DNA from: Sediminivirga luteola
GTDB lineage: Bacteria > Actinomycetota > Actinomycetes > Actinomycetales > Brevibacteriaceae
Length of the DNA: 58,186 nucleotides
Assembly (NCBI RefSeq): GCF_014639315.1
Contig: NZ_BMFY01000006.1
Span: forward strand, 194,510-252,695
Direction of reading: 5' to 3'
Shown: one piece after another, positions 23,202-32,492 of the stretch
Numbering within the stretch: position 1 is the first letter of the stretch
How the letters are laid out: each line of letters begins with the position of its first letter
The notes under the pieces: model-generated
Seen by the model: only the letters and a program-made list of their open reading frames with translations
Databases searched by the model: none
What the model was told of the DNA's origin: nothing
Translations under genes and position numbers: made by a program

Positions 23202-24949
23202 GCATCGACGCGCCGCCACGGCCCGCGCCGCCGGCACCTCCTCCAGGCCCGGCACCCGGACGTGATTCGGGGCGCCGACAGGGGACCGTGGTCAGGGTCG
23301 CTGTCCTGATCATCGCCGCCGCCCTGATCGTTCTGCTGGTCTACCCGATCGGCCGCATGGTCATCCGGGCGCTGTTCCCCGAAGGCGGTCTCGATGCCGG
23401 GGCGTTCGCACGAGTCGTCTCACAGCCCTGGTTCTGGCCGGTGCTGCAGGACACTTTCGTGGTGGTCGGTACGTCCTCGGTCCTCGCCCTGCTGATCGCC
23501 TCTGTCCTGGCATGGCTCAATGAGAGGACTGACGCCGGCCTGGGCTGGCTCGGCACGTTCATGCCGCTGCTTCCGCTGCTCATGCCTCCCATCGCCACCG
23601 CTGCGGGCTGGGTCTTCCTCGCCTCCCCGGAGGTCGGCTTCATCAATGGAGTCCTGGCCTATCTGCCCGGGAACCTCTCGGTCAACGTCCTCACGATTCC
23701 GGGCCTCATCTTCGTCTACACCTTGGAACTCGTGCCGTTCGCGTACATCCCCATTTCCGGGGCACTGCGCAACCTGGACCCATCCCTGGAGGAAGCTTCC
23801 CGCGTGAGCGGCGCGGGCGTGATCAAAACCATCTTCCGCGTCTCCCTCCCCGCCGTCTCCCAGGCGATGACCTCCGCGTTCTTCTTGCTGATCGTGGCCG
23901 GTTTCGCACTGTACTCGGCCCCGGTCGTGGTGGGGACGAACGCCGGGATCGACATCCTCTCGGTGCGCATCGTGCGGCTGATGCAGTTCACCTACCCGGC
24001 GGATCTGCAGTCCGCGACGGTGCTGGCGACTATTCTGCTCGTCGTCGTCCTGGCCGCCTGGCTGCTGCAGAACGTCGTGACCAGCCGGGGCAGGTACGCG
24101 ATGATCAGCGGCCGGGGCAGCCAGGTCAAGATCCCGCTGGGACGGTGGCGGCACGTCTTCCGCACCGGCACCATCATCTACCTCCTCCTCACCACGCTCC
24201 TGCCGCTGCTGGCCGTCGTCATCGTCGCCTTCCAGCCGTTCTGGACGCCCGTCATCGACCCGTCCATGTTCACCATGGAGCACTTCGAGCGGGTCCTGAA
24301 CCGGCGGAACTCCGTCCGCGCGCTGCAGACCAGCGTCATGCTGGGCCTCGTCGGCGGTGCGATCGCCGTGGCCATCTGCGTCCTGATCAACATCGCCAAA
24401 CGGCGCACGTCGTTCGGCTCCATCCTCGGTCCGCGCCTGGCGCGGGTGGTGGACGGGATCATGCGCCTGCCGGCGGCATTCAGCGCGATCGTCATCGCCC
24501 TGGGCTTCATCGTGGCGTTCAGCGGACCTCCGTTCAACCTCAACGGGACCGCGGCCATCCTGCTCCTGTGCTACCTGGTGAACTTCATGCCGCAGGCGTC
24601 CACCACTGTCGGCAACGCGATGTCGCAGGTGGGCAACGATCTGACTGAGGCGTCGTACATGTCGCACGCGAGCGAACGCAGGACCATCGGCCAGGTCACC
24701 GTCCCCCTTGCCATTCCCGGACTGCTGAGCGCCTGGGCGCTTCTGTTCGTGCTGTTCGCCGGAGAGGTGGCCGCCTCCACGATGCTGGCCGGGGCGCAGA
24801 CACCGGTGATCGGATTCGTGCTCGTGGAGATCTGGGAGAACGGCACCGTCGGCCCGATGGCGGCGTTCGCCACGGTCGTCACCCTGATCACCTCCTCGGC
24901 AGTGCTCCTGCTGGTGCTGCTAGGACGGCAGAGGTACCGACGCCGATGA
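23198..24949 (+). CDS. ABC transporter permease, fused two-domain FbpB type
   Basis: 583 residues with about twelve hydrophobic helices in two homologous halves, as in ferric-type importers where one polypeptide supplies both membrane domains. EAA-loop-like motifs lie in each half (LEEASRVSGAGVIKTIFRVSLPAV in the first; LTEASYMSHASERRTIGQVTVPLA in the second). The N-terminus is Pro-rich and cytoplasmic. The ATG overlaps the ATPase stop by 4 bp. With the genes at 20901 and 21996 it forms a complete importer. Confidence 0.9.
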   Translation: MSIDAPPRPAPPAPPPGPAPGRDSGRRQGTVVRVAVLIIAAALIVLLVYPIGRMVIRALFPEGGLDAGAFARVVSQPWFWPVLQDTFVVVGTSSVLALLIASVLAWLNERTDAGLGWLGTFMPLLPLLMPPIATAAGWVFLASPEVGFINGVLAYLPGNLSVNVLTIPGLIFVYTLELVPFAYIPISGALRNLDPSLEEASRVSGAGVIKTIFRVSLPAVSQAMTSAFFLLIVAGFALYSAPVVVGTNAGIDILSVRIVRLMQFTYPADLQSATVLATILLVVVLAAWLLQNVVTSRGRYAMISGRGSQVKIPLGRWRHVFRTGTIIYLLLTTLLPLLAVVIVAFQPFWTPVIDPSMFTMEHFERVLNRRNSVRALQTSVMLGLVGGAIAVAICVLINIAKRRTSFGSILGPRLARVVDGIMRLPAAFSAIVIALGFIVAFSGPPFNLNGTAAILLLCYLVNFMPQASTTVGNAMSQVGNDLTEASYMSHASERRTIGQVTVPLAIPGLLSAWALLFVLFAGEVAASTMLAGAQTPVIGFVLVEIWENGTVGPMAAFATVVTLITSSAVLLLVLLGRQRYRRR

Positions 24950-25047
24950 CCGCCGGCGAGCACACACAAGGGCAGCGAACGCCCTTTCGAGGAGACCGCG
25001 CCGCGCGCGGCATCACGATTCTCATCACATGAGCGATAGGAGAGGCC

Positions 25048-25536
25048 ATGTCGAGCCTGTACTTTGAAGACCTTTCCCCGGGCCAGAGCTTCACCAGCAA
25101 CAGCAGGACGGTGACCGAGGCCGACGTCGTCGGGTTCGCCGGACTCAGCGGTGATTTCAACCCCATCCACATGGACACCGAGTCCACCAAGGACGGGATG
25201 TACGGGCAGCGCGTCGCCCACGGGATCCTGGGGATCTCGATCGCGACCGGACTGCTCGACCGGATGGGCCTGTTCAAGGAGTCCATGGCGGCGATGCTCA
25301 GCATCGACGAGTGGCGCTTCGTCAAGCCGATCTTCATCGGGGACACGATTCGGCTCCAGGTGGACATCGAGTCCACCAGGCTGACCAGCAGCGGCCGCAC
25401 GGGCGTGGTTCGCCGGCGAATGCAGCTGAGCAAGCAGGACGGCAGCCTCGTCCAGGAGGGCATCATCACCGTCCTGGTGAAGTGCCGCAGCACGCAGACG
25501 GCGCCGACGGGTTCCCGGGAGGGTTCCCTGACATGA
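25048..25536 (+). CDS. MaoC-family R-specific enoyl-CoA hydratase
   Basis: 162 residues, the usual length for a stand-alone R-hydratase. Clear active-site segment FAGLSGDFNPIHMD (Asp and His catalytic) followed by GQRVAHGILGISIATGLL. It hydrates a trans-2-enoyl-CoA to (R)-3-hydroxyacyl-CoA. Third hotdog protein of the operon. A 98-bp spacer precedes it, holding a small hairpin (AAGGGC 24968-24973 with GCCCTT 24981-24986). The stop overlaps the SDR start (25533-25536). Confidence 0.87.
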   Translation: MSSLYFEDLSPGQSFTSNSRTVTEADVVGFAGLSGDFNPIHMDTESTKDGMYGQRVAHGILGISIATGLLDRMGLFKESMAAMLSIDEWRFVKPIFIGDTIRLQVDIESTRLTSSGRTGVVRRRMQLSKQDGSLVQEGIITVLVKCRSTQTAPTGSREGSLT

Positions 25537-26315
25537 GTGCGGCGACGACCGGCACCGAAGCCGAGGCCCAGACGCCGCCGGGGCTGCTCACGGCCAAGAC
25601 TGTCGTGATCACCGGCGCTGGCAGGGGGATCGGACGTGACATGGCTAGGGCGATGGCGCTCAGCGGCGCCACCGTCGTGGTCGCCGACGTCGATCTTGGC
25701 AGCGCGCAGGAGACCGCCGGCCTGCTCCCCGGGACAGGACACCTCGGCGTCGCGTGCGACGTCACCAGCGAGGAGTCCGTTTCCGCCTTGGCCGATGCGG
25801 CGACAGAGGCGGCCGGCGGGATCGACGTCTGGGTCAACAACGCGGGCATCACACGTGACCGGGTGATGCGGAAGATGAGCGTGGAGGACTTCACCGCGGT
25901 CCTGCAGGTGCATGTGCTCGGAGCGTGGCTGGGCACCCGGGCGGCGAGTGCGCGGATGCGCGAGCGGGGCGGTGGGTCGATCGTGAACATGTCGTCCATC
26001 TCCGGCAAGGTGGGCAATCCGGGCCAGACCAACTACAGCGCCGCAAAGGCCGGCATCGTCGGGCTGACGAAAGCAGCAGCCAAGGAGGTCGCCCGGCACG
26101 GTGTCCGGGTCAACGCGATCCAGCCCGGCCTCATCGATACCGATATGACCAGGGCCATGCCGCCGGACGTGCTGCAGGAGAAGATCGGCGAGGTCCCGCT
26201 CGGGCGGATCGGCACTGTGCGCGACGTCGCCCACGCTGCCCTGTTCCTCGCCTCGGACCTGTCCGCGTATATCACCGGCACGGTCATCGAGGTCAGCGGC
26301 GGCCGGCACATTTGA
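25533..26315 (+). CDS. Short-chain dehydrogenase/reductase (3-hydroxyacyl-CoA type)
   Basis: 260 residues with a classical SDR layout: cofactor motif TGAGRGIG, NNAG, catalytic Ser in NMSS, Tyr and Lys in YSAAK, and the C-terminal SGGRHI. It resembles FabG/PhaB-like reductases. Coupled by ATGA overlap to the R-hydratase just upstream, so it probably oxidises the (R)-3-hydroxyacyl-CoA that hydratase makes. The cofactor acidic residue after the second strand (VVADVD) suggests NAD(H). Confidence 0.87.
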   Translation: MSAATTGTEAEAQTPPGLLTAKTVVITGAGRGIGRDMARAMALSGATVVVADVDLGSAQETAGLLPGTGHLGVACDVTSEESVSALADAATEAAGGIDVWVNNAGITRDRVMRKMSVEDFTAVLQVHVLGAWLGTRAASARMRERGGGSIVNMSSISGKVGNPGQTNYSAAKAGIVGLTKAAAKEVARHGVRVNAIQPGLIDTDMTRAMPPDVLQEKIGEVPLGRIGTVRDVAHAALFLASDLSAYITGTVIEVSGGRHI

Positions 26316-26333
26316 GGCCGGGGAAGGAGAATC

Positions 26334-27308
26334 GTGGGAGAGCGGATACTGGTCACCGGGGCGGCGGGCATGCTCGGCTCGCACATCGTGGACCGGCTGG
26401 CGGCCGAGGGACACCGGGTGATCGCCGTGGACCGGCGGCCGCCGGATCCGGGCTACAGCTATCGCAGCGACGCACGGGTGGAGCCGGTGGTCGGTGACGT
26501 GACGGACGTCGGGGCGTTGAGTGAGCTGATCCACCGGGCAGACGCCGTGGTGCATGTCGCGGCCATCCTTGCGCACGCGGATGGCGACTCTCCGGCGCCG
26601 CTGATGGCGGTGAACGTCGCCGCGACCCATGCGATCTTCGAGGAGTGCGCCCGGCGCAGCGTCCGCGTGGTCTACGCCTCCTCGGGTTCCGTGTACGGCG
26701 CCAGCCGGCCCGCGGTGAACGGGCGGCCGCCGGCACCGTTCGTCGAGGCCGATGCGCCGGGCGATCTTGGTTTCTACGGGCTGAGCAAGCACGTGAATGA
26801 GCTCTATGCGGACGTGTTCGCGCGGGAGCAAGGCCTGCGTGCAGTCGGATTGCGGCTCGGCACGCTCTTCGGAGCCAGGCTGCGGATGGGACTCACCAGC
26901 AGGTTCCTCCTCTCCGTCCTTGCCGACGCGGAAGAAGGGCGGATCCCCGAGGTCAGCGAGGACCCGGACCACGGCCGCGAGTGGGTGCACGTCGCCGATG
27001 CGGCCGAATGCTTCGTCCGCGCTCTGCGCCTGGAGGGGCCCGCCGGCGCGATCAACGTCGGTACCGGACATCCCCAGCGCCTGGAGGACGTGCTGATGAC
27101 GCTGTTACGCCTTGCCGGAGCACCCGAAGAGATCCGCTGGAGCACGGGCAGTCCACGCGGAGGCTTCTCCGCGGCCCGCTCCTACGACCCGGCTCTGGCC
27201 AGGCGCGTGCTGGGGTTCGCTCCGGATCCGGATCCGACCGCGGGCCTGAGGAGCTTTCTCGCGTGGCACAGGAGCGGCGCGGCTGACAGGAAAGGAGCAC
27301 GATCATGA
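26334..27308 (+). CDS. NAD-dependent epimerase/dehydratase family protein (extended SDR)
   Basis: 324 residues. N-terminal TGAAGMLG nucleotide motif, HVAAILAHA, Ser in ASSGSVYG, and the YGLSK catalytic Tyr/Lys pair. It looks like a sugar-nucleotide epimerase-family protein, but within a CoA-dependent catabolic operon a role as a keto/hydroxy oxidoreductase of a pathway intermediate is also possible. GTG start behind gaaggagaatc. Its stop overlaps the next ATG (27305-27308). Confidence 0.8.
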   Translation: MGERILVTGAAGMLGSHIVDRLAAEGHRVIAVDRRPPDPGYSYRSDARVEPVVGDVTDVGALSELIHRADAVVHVAAILAHADGDSPAPLMAVNVAATHAIFEECARRSVRVVYASSGSVYGASRPAVNGRPPAPFVEADAPGDLGFYGLSKHVNELYADVFAREQGLRAVGLRLGTLFGARLRMGLTSRFLLSVLADAEEGRIPEVSEDPDHGREWVHVADAAECFVRALRLEGPAGAINVGTGHPQRLEDVLMTLLRLAGAPEEIRWSTGSPRGGFSAARSYDPALARRVLGFAPDPDPTAGLRSFLAWHRSGAADRKGARS

Positions 27309-28078
27309 ACGCCACGTGTTTCCGGGTTCAGACACCCGAACCGGGTGTTGCCGTGGTCACCTTCGACAGACCGCCGGTAAACGCGCAGAACCGCACGTCC
27401 CGCGAAGAGCTCATCCACCTGCTGGACGCGCTGTCCGAAGACGACTCGGTCCGGGCGATCGTCCTGACCGGGGCCGGCAGAGTGTTCTCCGCCGGGGCGG
27501 ACATCAAGGAACGCGTCGGCATGAGCACGGCACACGGCGAGTACCGCCGGCACAACCGCGTGACGCGGGAATTCTTCTACTCCGTCACCGACTGCGCCAA
27601 GCCGGTCATCTGCGCACTGAACGGCCCGGCGATAGGCGCCGGGTACGCCTTGGCCGCAGGCTGTGACATCATCATCGCCGCGGAGGACGCGTGGGTGCAG
27701 ATGCCGGAGATCGACCGCGGCCTGATGGGCGGTGCGAAGTTCCTGGAACAGCACCTTCCGCGATCGGTCTCGCGCCTGTTGTTCTTCACCGGAAGGAGAT
27801 TCCCCGCAGCCGAGCTCTTCCGGCACGGGATGGTCGCTGATGTGCTGCCCGGGGACGTGCTGATGGCAGAGGCGCTGACGGTCGCCCGGGAGATCGCGGC
27901 CAAGGACCCCCACGCCGTGCAGACGGCCAAGGAGACGTTCAATGCGGCGGCGCTCATGCCGCTGCGCGAGGGTTATCAGTACGAGCAGTCGGTCACTCAC
28001 CGGCTCGCCGGATCTGCCTACGCCCAGGAGGCGCAGCGCGCCTTCGTGGAGAAGAGGACGTCGAACCGTGGGTCGTAA
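27305..28078 (+). CDS. Enoyl-CoA hydratase/isomerase (crotonase) family protein
   Basis: 257 residues. Crotonase motifs: FSAGADIKE (first oxyanion-hole segment) and ALNGPAIGAGYALAAGCDIIIA (second), followed by the PEIDRGLMGG segment. The Glu in PEI is retained; the second catalytic Glu cannot be placed with confidence, so hydratase, isomerase or hydrolase activity all remain possible. The 3' end overlaps the GTG start of the oxidoreductase at 28068. Confidence 0.85.
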   Translation: MNATCFRVQTPEPGVAVVTFDRPPVNAQNRTSREELIHLLDALSEDDSVRAIVLTGAGRVFSAGADIKERVGMSTAHGEYRRHNRVTREFFYSVTDCAKPVICALNGPAIGAGYALAAGCDIIIAAEDAWVQMPEIDRGLMGGAKFLEQHLPRSVSRLLFFTGRRFPAAELFRHGMVADVLPGDVLMAEALTVAREIAAKDPHAVQTAKETFNAAALMPLREGYQYEQSVTHRLAGSAYAQEAQRAFVEKRTSNRGS

Positions 28079-29003
28079 AGTCTACGCCGAGCGGTTCGGC
28101 GGGCCTGAGGTGCTCCGGATCAGGACCGAGCAACCCGTGCGCCCCGCACCGGGTGAGGTCAGCGTCCGTGCGGTCTGTGCCGGGCTGAACCCGGTCGACT
28201 GGAAGATCTTCGCCGGCGGCGCCATCGCCGAGCGTTTTGGGGTCCGGCCGCCGTTCGGCAACGGCAACGATTTCTCCGGGGTGATCGATGCGGTCGGAGA
28301 GGACGTCTCCGGCTGGGCCCCCGGGGACCGGGTATACGGCGGCGCCCGGTTCCACGCTCAGGCGGACCAGATCATCATCGGTGATCTGTCCGCCCTGAAC
28401 CGGATGCCTGCGGGGCTCAGCCACGCTCAGGCCGCGGCACTGGACATCGCCGGGCGCACCGCGCTGGCCGGGGTCGGCGCACTGGAGCTCGGTTCTGACG
28501 ATACGGTCCTGATCAGCGCCGCGGCAGGAGGGGTCGGCCTGATCGCCTCTCAGCTGGCGGGCCGGAGCGGGGCACGCGTACTCGGTACCGCGAGCCCGCG
28601 CAACCATGCTCTGCTACGGTCGCTCGGGGTCGAGCCGGTCGACTACCGGGGAGACCTGCACGCCGCCGTCCGGGCGGCGGCACCGGAAGGTCTCACCGCG
28701 GTGCTGGACTGCCAGGGAGAGGAAACGCTCCGTCTTGCCTTCGCCCTTGGCGTCCCTCCCCATCGCATCAACTCGGTGGCGGACCGGGACACGGCCGAGC
28801 GCCTCGGTGCGATCTCCATCGGGCGGGCGACCCTGCCCACCTCGGCCGTGACCCAGGTCGGCGATCTGCTGGCCGCGGGCGATCTGCATCTGCCGATCAC
28901 CGAATACGGACTGGACGACGTCGTCGAGGCCTATCACACGCTCAAGGCAGGACACGTCCGCGGAAAGATCGTGCTGCGGTTGTCGGAGGAGCCGACCGGA
29001 TGA
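28068..29003 (+). CDS. Zinc-less MDR-family NADP-dependent oxidoreductase (quinone-reductase like)
   Basis: 311 residues. The N-terminal GroES-like domain has AGLNPVDWKIFAGG. The Rossmann motif is ISAAAGGVGLIASQLA. The zinc-binding cysteines of alcohol dehydrogenases are absent. Ends with the family-typical HVRGKIVL. Start is GTG 28068, inside the crotonase 3' end with agaggacg upstream. It could reduce an enoyl-CoA or enone intermediate; the substrate is unknown. Confidence 0.83.
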   Translation: MGRKVYAERFGGPEVLRIRTEQPVRPAPGEVSVRAVCAGLNPVDWKIFAGGAIAERFGVRPPFGNGNDFSGVIDAVGEDVSGWAPGDRVYGGARFHAQADQIIIGDLSALNRMPAGLSHAQAAALDIAGRTALAGVGALELGSDDTVLISAAAGGVGLIASQLAGRSGARVLGTASPRNHALLRSLGVEPVDYRGDLHAAVRAAAPEGLTAVLDCQGEETLRLAFALGVPPHRINSVADRDTAERLGAISIGRATLPTSAVTQVGDLLAAGDLHLPITEYGLDDVVEAYHTLKAGHVRGKIVLRLSEEPTG

Positions 29004-29055
29004 GCGCGGGGGAGCAGACCCGTTCTCGGCCGATACGGAATGAGGCGGGCACATC

Positions 29056-30228
29056 GTGAGCTGGCTCCCGGAAAGCGAGCGGCCTACGACAGGCCCGCTC
29101 GCCGGCGTGCGAGTGGTCGAACTGGCACGAATCATCGCCGGTCCGCTCGCCGGTCTCTATCTGGCGGACATGGGCGCGGAGGTGCTCAAAATCGAACGGC
29201 CAGGCGGCGATGAGATGCGGCACTACGGACCCGAGCGGTGGGACGGCACAGGGAGTACCTTCCTGGCTCTCAACCGCAATAAGCGCAGTCTCGTCCTGGA
29301 CCTGAACCGGCCGGAGGCACGTGAGCGGCTGCTGGAGATCGTCTCCGGGGCTGATGTTCTCGTCGAGAGCTACCGGCCGGGCGTCCTGGAGCGCTGGAAT
29401 CTGACCTTCGAGGAACTGCGGGCTGTGAACCCCCACCTCGTGATGTGCTCGATCACGGGTTTCGGTGATGTGGGACCGGCGGCATCCCTCGGCGCCAACA
29501 ACCTCATCGCGGAGGCTTTCGGCGGCAGCCTGTCGGTGGGGTTGCCGGAAACCGAGCACATGCTCACCGGCGCCCCCGCTACCGATTTCTTCACGGGGAC
29601 CTCCGCGGCGCTCGCGGTCGTCGCGCAGTTGACGGTACCCCGCCGGGACCGCCGCGCGGTGCACGTCCGGACCTCCCTGCTGGAGTCGCAAGCACTCATG
29701 ATGAGTGGCTACATCGTCGGCTATCTGGCGACCGGGAACGACCCGGACAGGACGACCGGACTGCCTTTCACGGTGCCGAATCAAGTCTTCGAGACGGCCG
29801 ACGGCAGGATTGTCCTGGCGGCGAACAGCGAGAGCATGTGGCGGCGTTTGTGCCTCGCCGTAGGACGCGAGGAGTGGCTCGACCGCTCCGATTACCAGAC
29901 CAATGCACTGCGCATGGAGCGGCAGGACGAGATCATCGCGGAACTGGGCCGCATCCTCGCCGGCCGTCCCCGTGCAGGCTGGCTCACCGCCTTCCAGCGC
30001 GCGCAGGTGACGGCCGCGCCGGTGAACTCCGTCGCGGAGCTGCTGGACCATCCGCAGTTCGCGGCTCTGGGCCTGCTTCAGCCCTCACCGGAGGGATACC
30101 CGCCTGGGACCGCAGGGGTGCGCCTGCCGTTCACGTTCGACGGCGGCCTTCCGGCACCGGGACGGCGTCGTCCGGCGCCGCGTCTCGACGAGGCCGGCGA
30201 CGAGACCAGCGGGGACAGGCAGCCGTGA
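29056..30228 (+). CDS. Family III CoA-transferase (CaiB/BaiF), copy 2
   Basis: 390 residues. VVELARIIAGPLAGLYLADMGAEVLKIERP, LNRNKRSLVLDLN, VESYRPGVLERWNL and the catalytic Asp177 in GAPATDFFTGTSAAL are all present. Clearly diverged from copy 1 in the same operon, so the two may act on different acids or as two subunits, as in benzylsuccinate CoA-transferase. GTG start. The stop overlaps the GTG of the MmgE/PrpD gene (30225-30228). Confidence 0.87.
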   Translation: MSWLPESERPTTGPLAGVRVVELARIIAGPLAGLYLADMGAEVLKIERPGGDEMRHYGPERWDGTGSTFLALNRNKRSLVLDLNRPEARERLLEIVSGADVLVESYRPGVLERWNLTFEELRAVNPHLVMCSITGFGDVGPAASLGANNLIAEAFGGSLSVGLPETEHMLTGAPATDFFTGTSAALAVVAQLTVPRRDRRAVHVRTSLLESQALMMSGYIVGYLATGNDPDRTTGLPFTVPNQVFETADGRIVLAANSESMWRRLCLAVGREEWLDRSDYQTNALRMERQDEIIAELGRILAGRPRAGWLTAFQRAQVTAAPVNSVAELLDHPQFAALGLLQPSPEGYPPGTAGVRLPFTFDGGLPAPGRRRPAPRLDEAGDETSGDRQP

Positions 30229-31622
30229 CGACCAGAACGGACGCAGCGGCCGTGCTCGGGCGAGCGGCCGCCAGCACGCGGGCCGGGCGTCTGCCGGAGA
30301 AGGTACGCGATCACACGGCCCTGCTGTTCATCGATGTCCTGGCCAGCATGGCGGTCGGAAGCGGTCGCCATGCACATGAACGCACGCGGGAGCTGTTCCT
30401 GTCGGCGCCGGGCGGGACCGGGCCGGCAACCGTGCTCGGCCGGGTAGAGGGAGCATCGGCGGCGGAGGCAATCGTCCTCAACGCCACCCTGCCGACCGTC
30501 TATCAGCTGGACGAAGGTCATCGCGTGTCACGCGGTCATCCAGCCATTCACATCGTGCCGACTGCTCTGGCGACGGCCGAGGCTGGTGGCGCCGGCGTGC
30601 CACAGCTGCTTGCGGCGGTGGCCGCCGGCTACGAGGTGGCCGCCCGGGTGGGCATGGCCTTGGGAGGAACCGTCCCGGAGATACATCCGCACGGGAACTG
30701 GGGCGCGATCGGCGCGGCCGTCGCTGCGGCGCATCTGATGGCCGATGGCGAGGAGAAAACACTCGTCAACGCGATCGATATCGCCGCGGGCTTGGTCGGC
30801 TATCACGATCGCCGTCCGGCGCGAGAGGGCGCGGGAACCCACCATCTTTGGGCTGCGGTTGGCGCCCACACCGGTTTCCTAGCCGCGACGGCGGCCGTCG
30901 CCGGCATGACCGGAGTGCCGGCAACGCTCGAAACCGCGGTGCTGCCTCGCGCCGGAGCGGCGCCGCAACCGGATCTCCTGCATGCCGGCCGTACCGTGGA
31001 CGGGGAGTGGGCGCGGTGGACGATCCTGGAGAACTACGTCAAGTTCTGGCCGGCATGCGCCCATACGCACACGGCGATCGGGGCCACTCTCGAGCTGCTG
31101 CGGAAGGAGAACGTCAGCGCCGGCGACATCGAGTCGATCGACATCACGACGTTCCGCGCCGCAGCCGTATTGGACGATCCGGCGCCGCGCACGGAACTGG
31201 CCGCCCGGTTCAGCATCCCGGCCGTGGTCGCGGCGGCGATCCTGGACCAGTCCTTCGGCCTGGAGTCGATCTCGGAGGCTCGTCTGAAGGATCCGGCATG
31301 GCGCGCTCTGGCAGGCCGTGTCAGCGTGCAGCACGATCCGGTGCACGACGAGGGCTACCCTGACCGGGGCCGGCCGCTGGTCATGCGCGTCCGGCTCGGG
31401 GACGGCAGGGTACTACGGCACCACGCTTTGCGTTCTCATGGAGACCCGGAGTCGCCGGCATCGGCGGACGAAGTTCAGGGCAAGGCCCGGCGGCTCTTCG
31501 CGCACCGCTTCGGCTCAGCTGCCGCCGCCAGGATCATGGCCGAAGCCACCGGCTTCGCCGAGGCCACCGACCTCACCGGCCTGGTTGAGGCGCTACGCGC
31601 GGCGGCACGGACGGGACGATGA
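30225..31622 (+). CDS. MmgE/PrpD family protein
   Basis: 465 residues. The family includes 2-methylcitrate dehydratase and cis-aconitate decarboxylase. Recognisable segments: ALLFIDVLASMAVG, LNATLPTVYQLDEGHRVSRGHPAIHIVPTAL, HPHGNWGAIGAA and YVKFWPACAHTHTAIGA. It suggests that a branched di- or tricarboxylate is a pathway substrate or intermediate, but the family is broad. Last gene of the main operon, convergent with gntR with only 4 bp between the stops. Confidence 0.85.
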   Translation: MTTRTDAAAVLGRAAASTRAGRLPEKVRDHTALLFIDVLASMAVGSGRHAHERTRELFLSAPGGTGPATVLGRVEGASAAEAIVLNATLPTVYQLDEGHRVSRGHPAIHIVPTALATAEAGGAGVPQLLAAVAAGYEVAARVGMALGGTVPEIHPHGNWGAIGAAVAAAHLMADGEEKTLVNAIDIAAGLVGYHDRRPAREGAGTHHLWAAVGAHTGFLAATAAVAGMTGVPATLETAVLPRAGAAPQPDLLHAGRTVDGEWARWTILENYVKFWPACAHTHTAIGATLELLRKENVSAGDIESIDITTFRAAAVLDDPAPRTELAARFSIPAVVAAAILDQSFGLESISEARLKDPAWRALAGRVSVQHDPVHDEGYPDRGRPLVMRVRLGDGRVLRHHALRSHGDPESPASADEVQGKARRLFAHRFGSAAAARIMAEATGFAEATDLTGLVEALRAAARTGR

Positions 31623-31626
31623 GGTA

Positions 31627-32310
31627 TCAGCTCTTCTTCCAGAATCCCACGGAGTCGAGCATCCGCACCGCTTGTTCGCCGGTGTGCTTGAAGTGCTCGG
31701 CGACGGCTTCAGCGGCCGTCCGGGAGTCACCCGAGCGGATCGCTTCGACGATCTGGTCATGCTCCTTGAACGCCTGCTCCCGGAACTCCCACTCGTTGTT
31801 CGTTGTGAAGAACTGCGAGGGCATGTTGTCGGAGAGCATGCGCAGCACCGAGATCAGCCGTCGTGACCCTCCGGCCCGGTTGATGAGCTGATGAAAACGG
31901 TAGTTGAGGGAATCGTGCTCGTGCGGGTCCATGCTGTCCCGCATCGCGGCTGCCGTCTTGGTGAGTTCTTCGACGACTCCAGCATCCGGGTTCGTCGCGA
32001 TGCGTGCTGCGGCCACTCCGCTGATGAGCCCGTACATGGTGAAGTGGTCGATGATGTCCTTTGCCTCCAGCTCCGCCACGAACGAGCCTCTCCGGGCGAT
32101 GTTGTGCACCATCCCTTCGGCTTCCAGGGTGATGAGAGCTTCTCTGATCGGAAGCCGGCTCACTCCGAGCGCCTCGGCGAGCTTGTCCTGGTCCAGCCGT
32201 TCCCCGGGGTGGACCTGACCGGAGAAGATGAGGTCGCGGATGTATCGTGCGGCTTCCTGTTTGAGGGTTACACGGCCTCGTGGGGGGACGGGGCGCGGGT
32301 CGTCGGGCAT
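31627..32310 (-). CDS. GntR-family transcriptional regulator, FCD subfamily
   Basis: 227 residues. The N-terminal winged helix-turn-helix has IRDLIFSGQVHPGERLDQDKLAEALGVSRLPIREALITLEAEGMV. The C-terminal FCD effector domain (about 95-220) has the metal/ligand histidine pattern (NYRFHQLINRAGGS and KEHDQIVEAIRSGD). FCD regulators usually bind carboxylate effectors. The start is ATG 32310, with GGAGG 8 nt upstream; ATG 32325 is less likely. Divergent from the dehydrogenase operon and probably autoregulated through the motif at 32391-32401. Confidence 0.9.
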   Translation of the reverse strand: MPDDPRPVPPRGRVTLKQEAARYIRDLIFSGQVHPGERLDQDKLAEALGVSRLPIREALITLEAEGMVHNIARRGSFVAELEAKDIIDHFTMYGLISGVAAARIATNPDAGVVEELTKTAAAMRDSMDPHEHDSLNYRFHQLINRAGGSRRLISVLRMLSDNMPSQFFTTNNEWEFREQAFKEHDQIVEAIRSGDSRTAAEAVAEHFKHTGEQAVRMLDSVGFWKKS

Positions 32311-32390
32311 AGGGGAGTCCTCCATTCGTCTGTCCCGCCAAGACGCGGTCTGAGCCGGCCGGCGGGCATAAGGCGGCCTGCATTATCTCT

Positions 32391-32401
32391 GATCAAATAT
32401 C
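32391..32401. promoter_or_regulatory. Putative GntR operator half-site at the gntR promoter
   Basis: GATCAAATATC, identical to the second half-site at 18682-18692, 80 bp upstream of the chosen gntR start. Confidence 0.5.
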
Positions 32402-32449
32402 ATTCCACACCCGTCCCGGCCAGTGGGTGACTCAGCGCCTATTGCAGTG

Positions 32450-32478
32450 TTGATCAAGTATCTAATATACTTGATCAA
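32450..32478. promoter_or_regulatory. Perfect 29-bp palindromic operator upstream of the dehydrogenase operon
   Basis: Arms TTGATCAAGTAT (32450-32461) and ATACTTGATCAA (32467-32478) around CTAAT. The arms contain the same GATCAAGTAT core found at 18668. It overlaps a possible promoter (TTGCAG 32442-32447, 18 bp, TATACT 32466-32471) and ends 14 bp before the ATG. This is the classic dyad of a GntR-type repressor. Confidence 0.75.
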
Positions 32479-32492
32479 CAAAGGTGGGGCGG

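Noticed and set aside
20901-24949. Assignment of the ABC system as an iron (Fbp) importer
   Set aside because: Family resemblance alone does not fix the substrate. The operon is catabolic, there is no iron-regulator site, and organic-acid uptake fits better.
24888-27071. 727-codon open frame on the minus strand
   Set aside because: It lies wholly antisense to the permease end, MaoC, SDR and epimerase genes, which have clear motifs. Long antisense frames are expected at this GC content.
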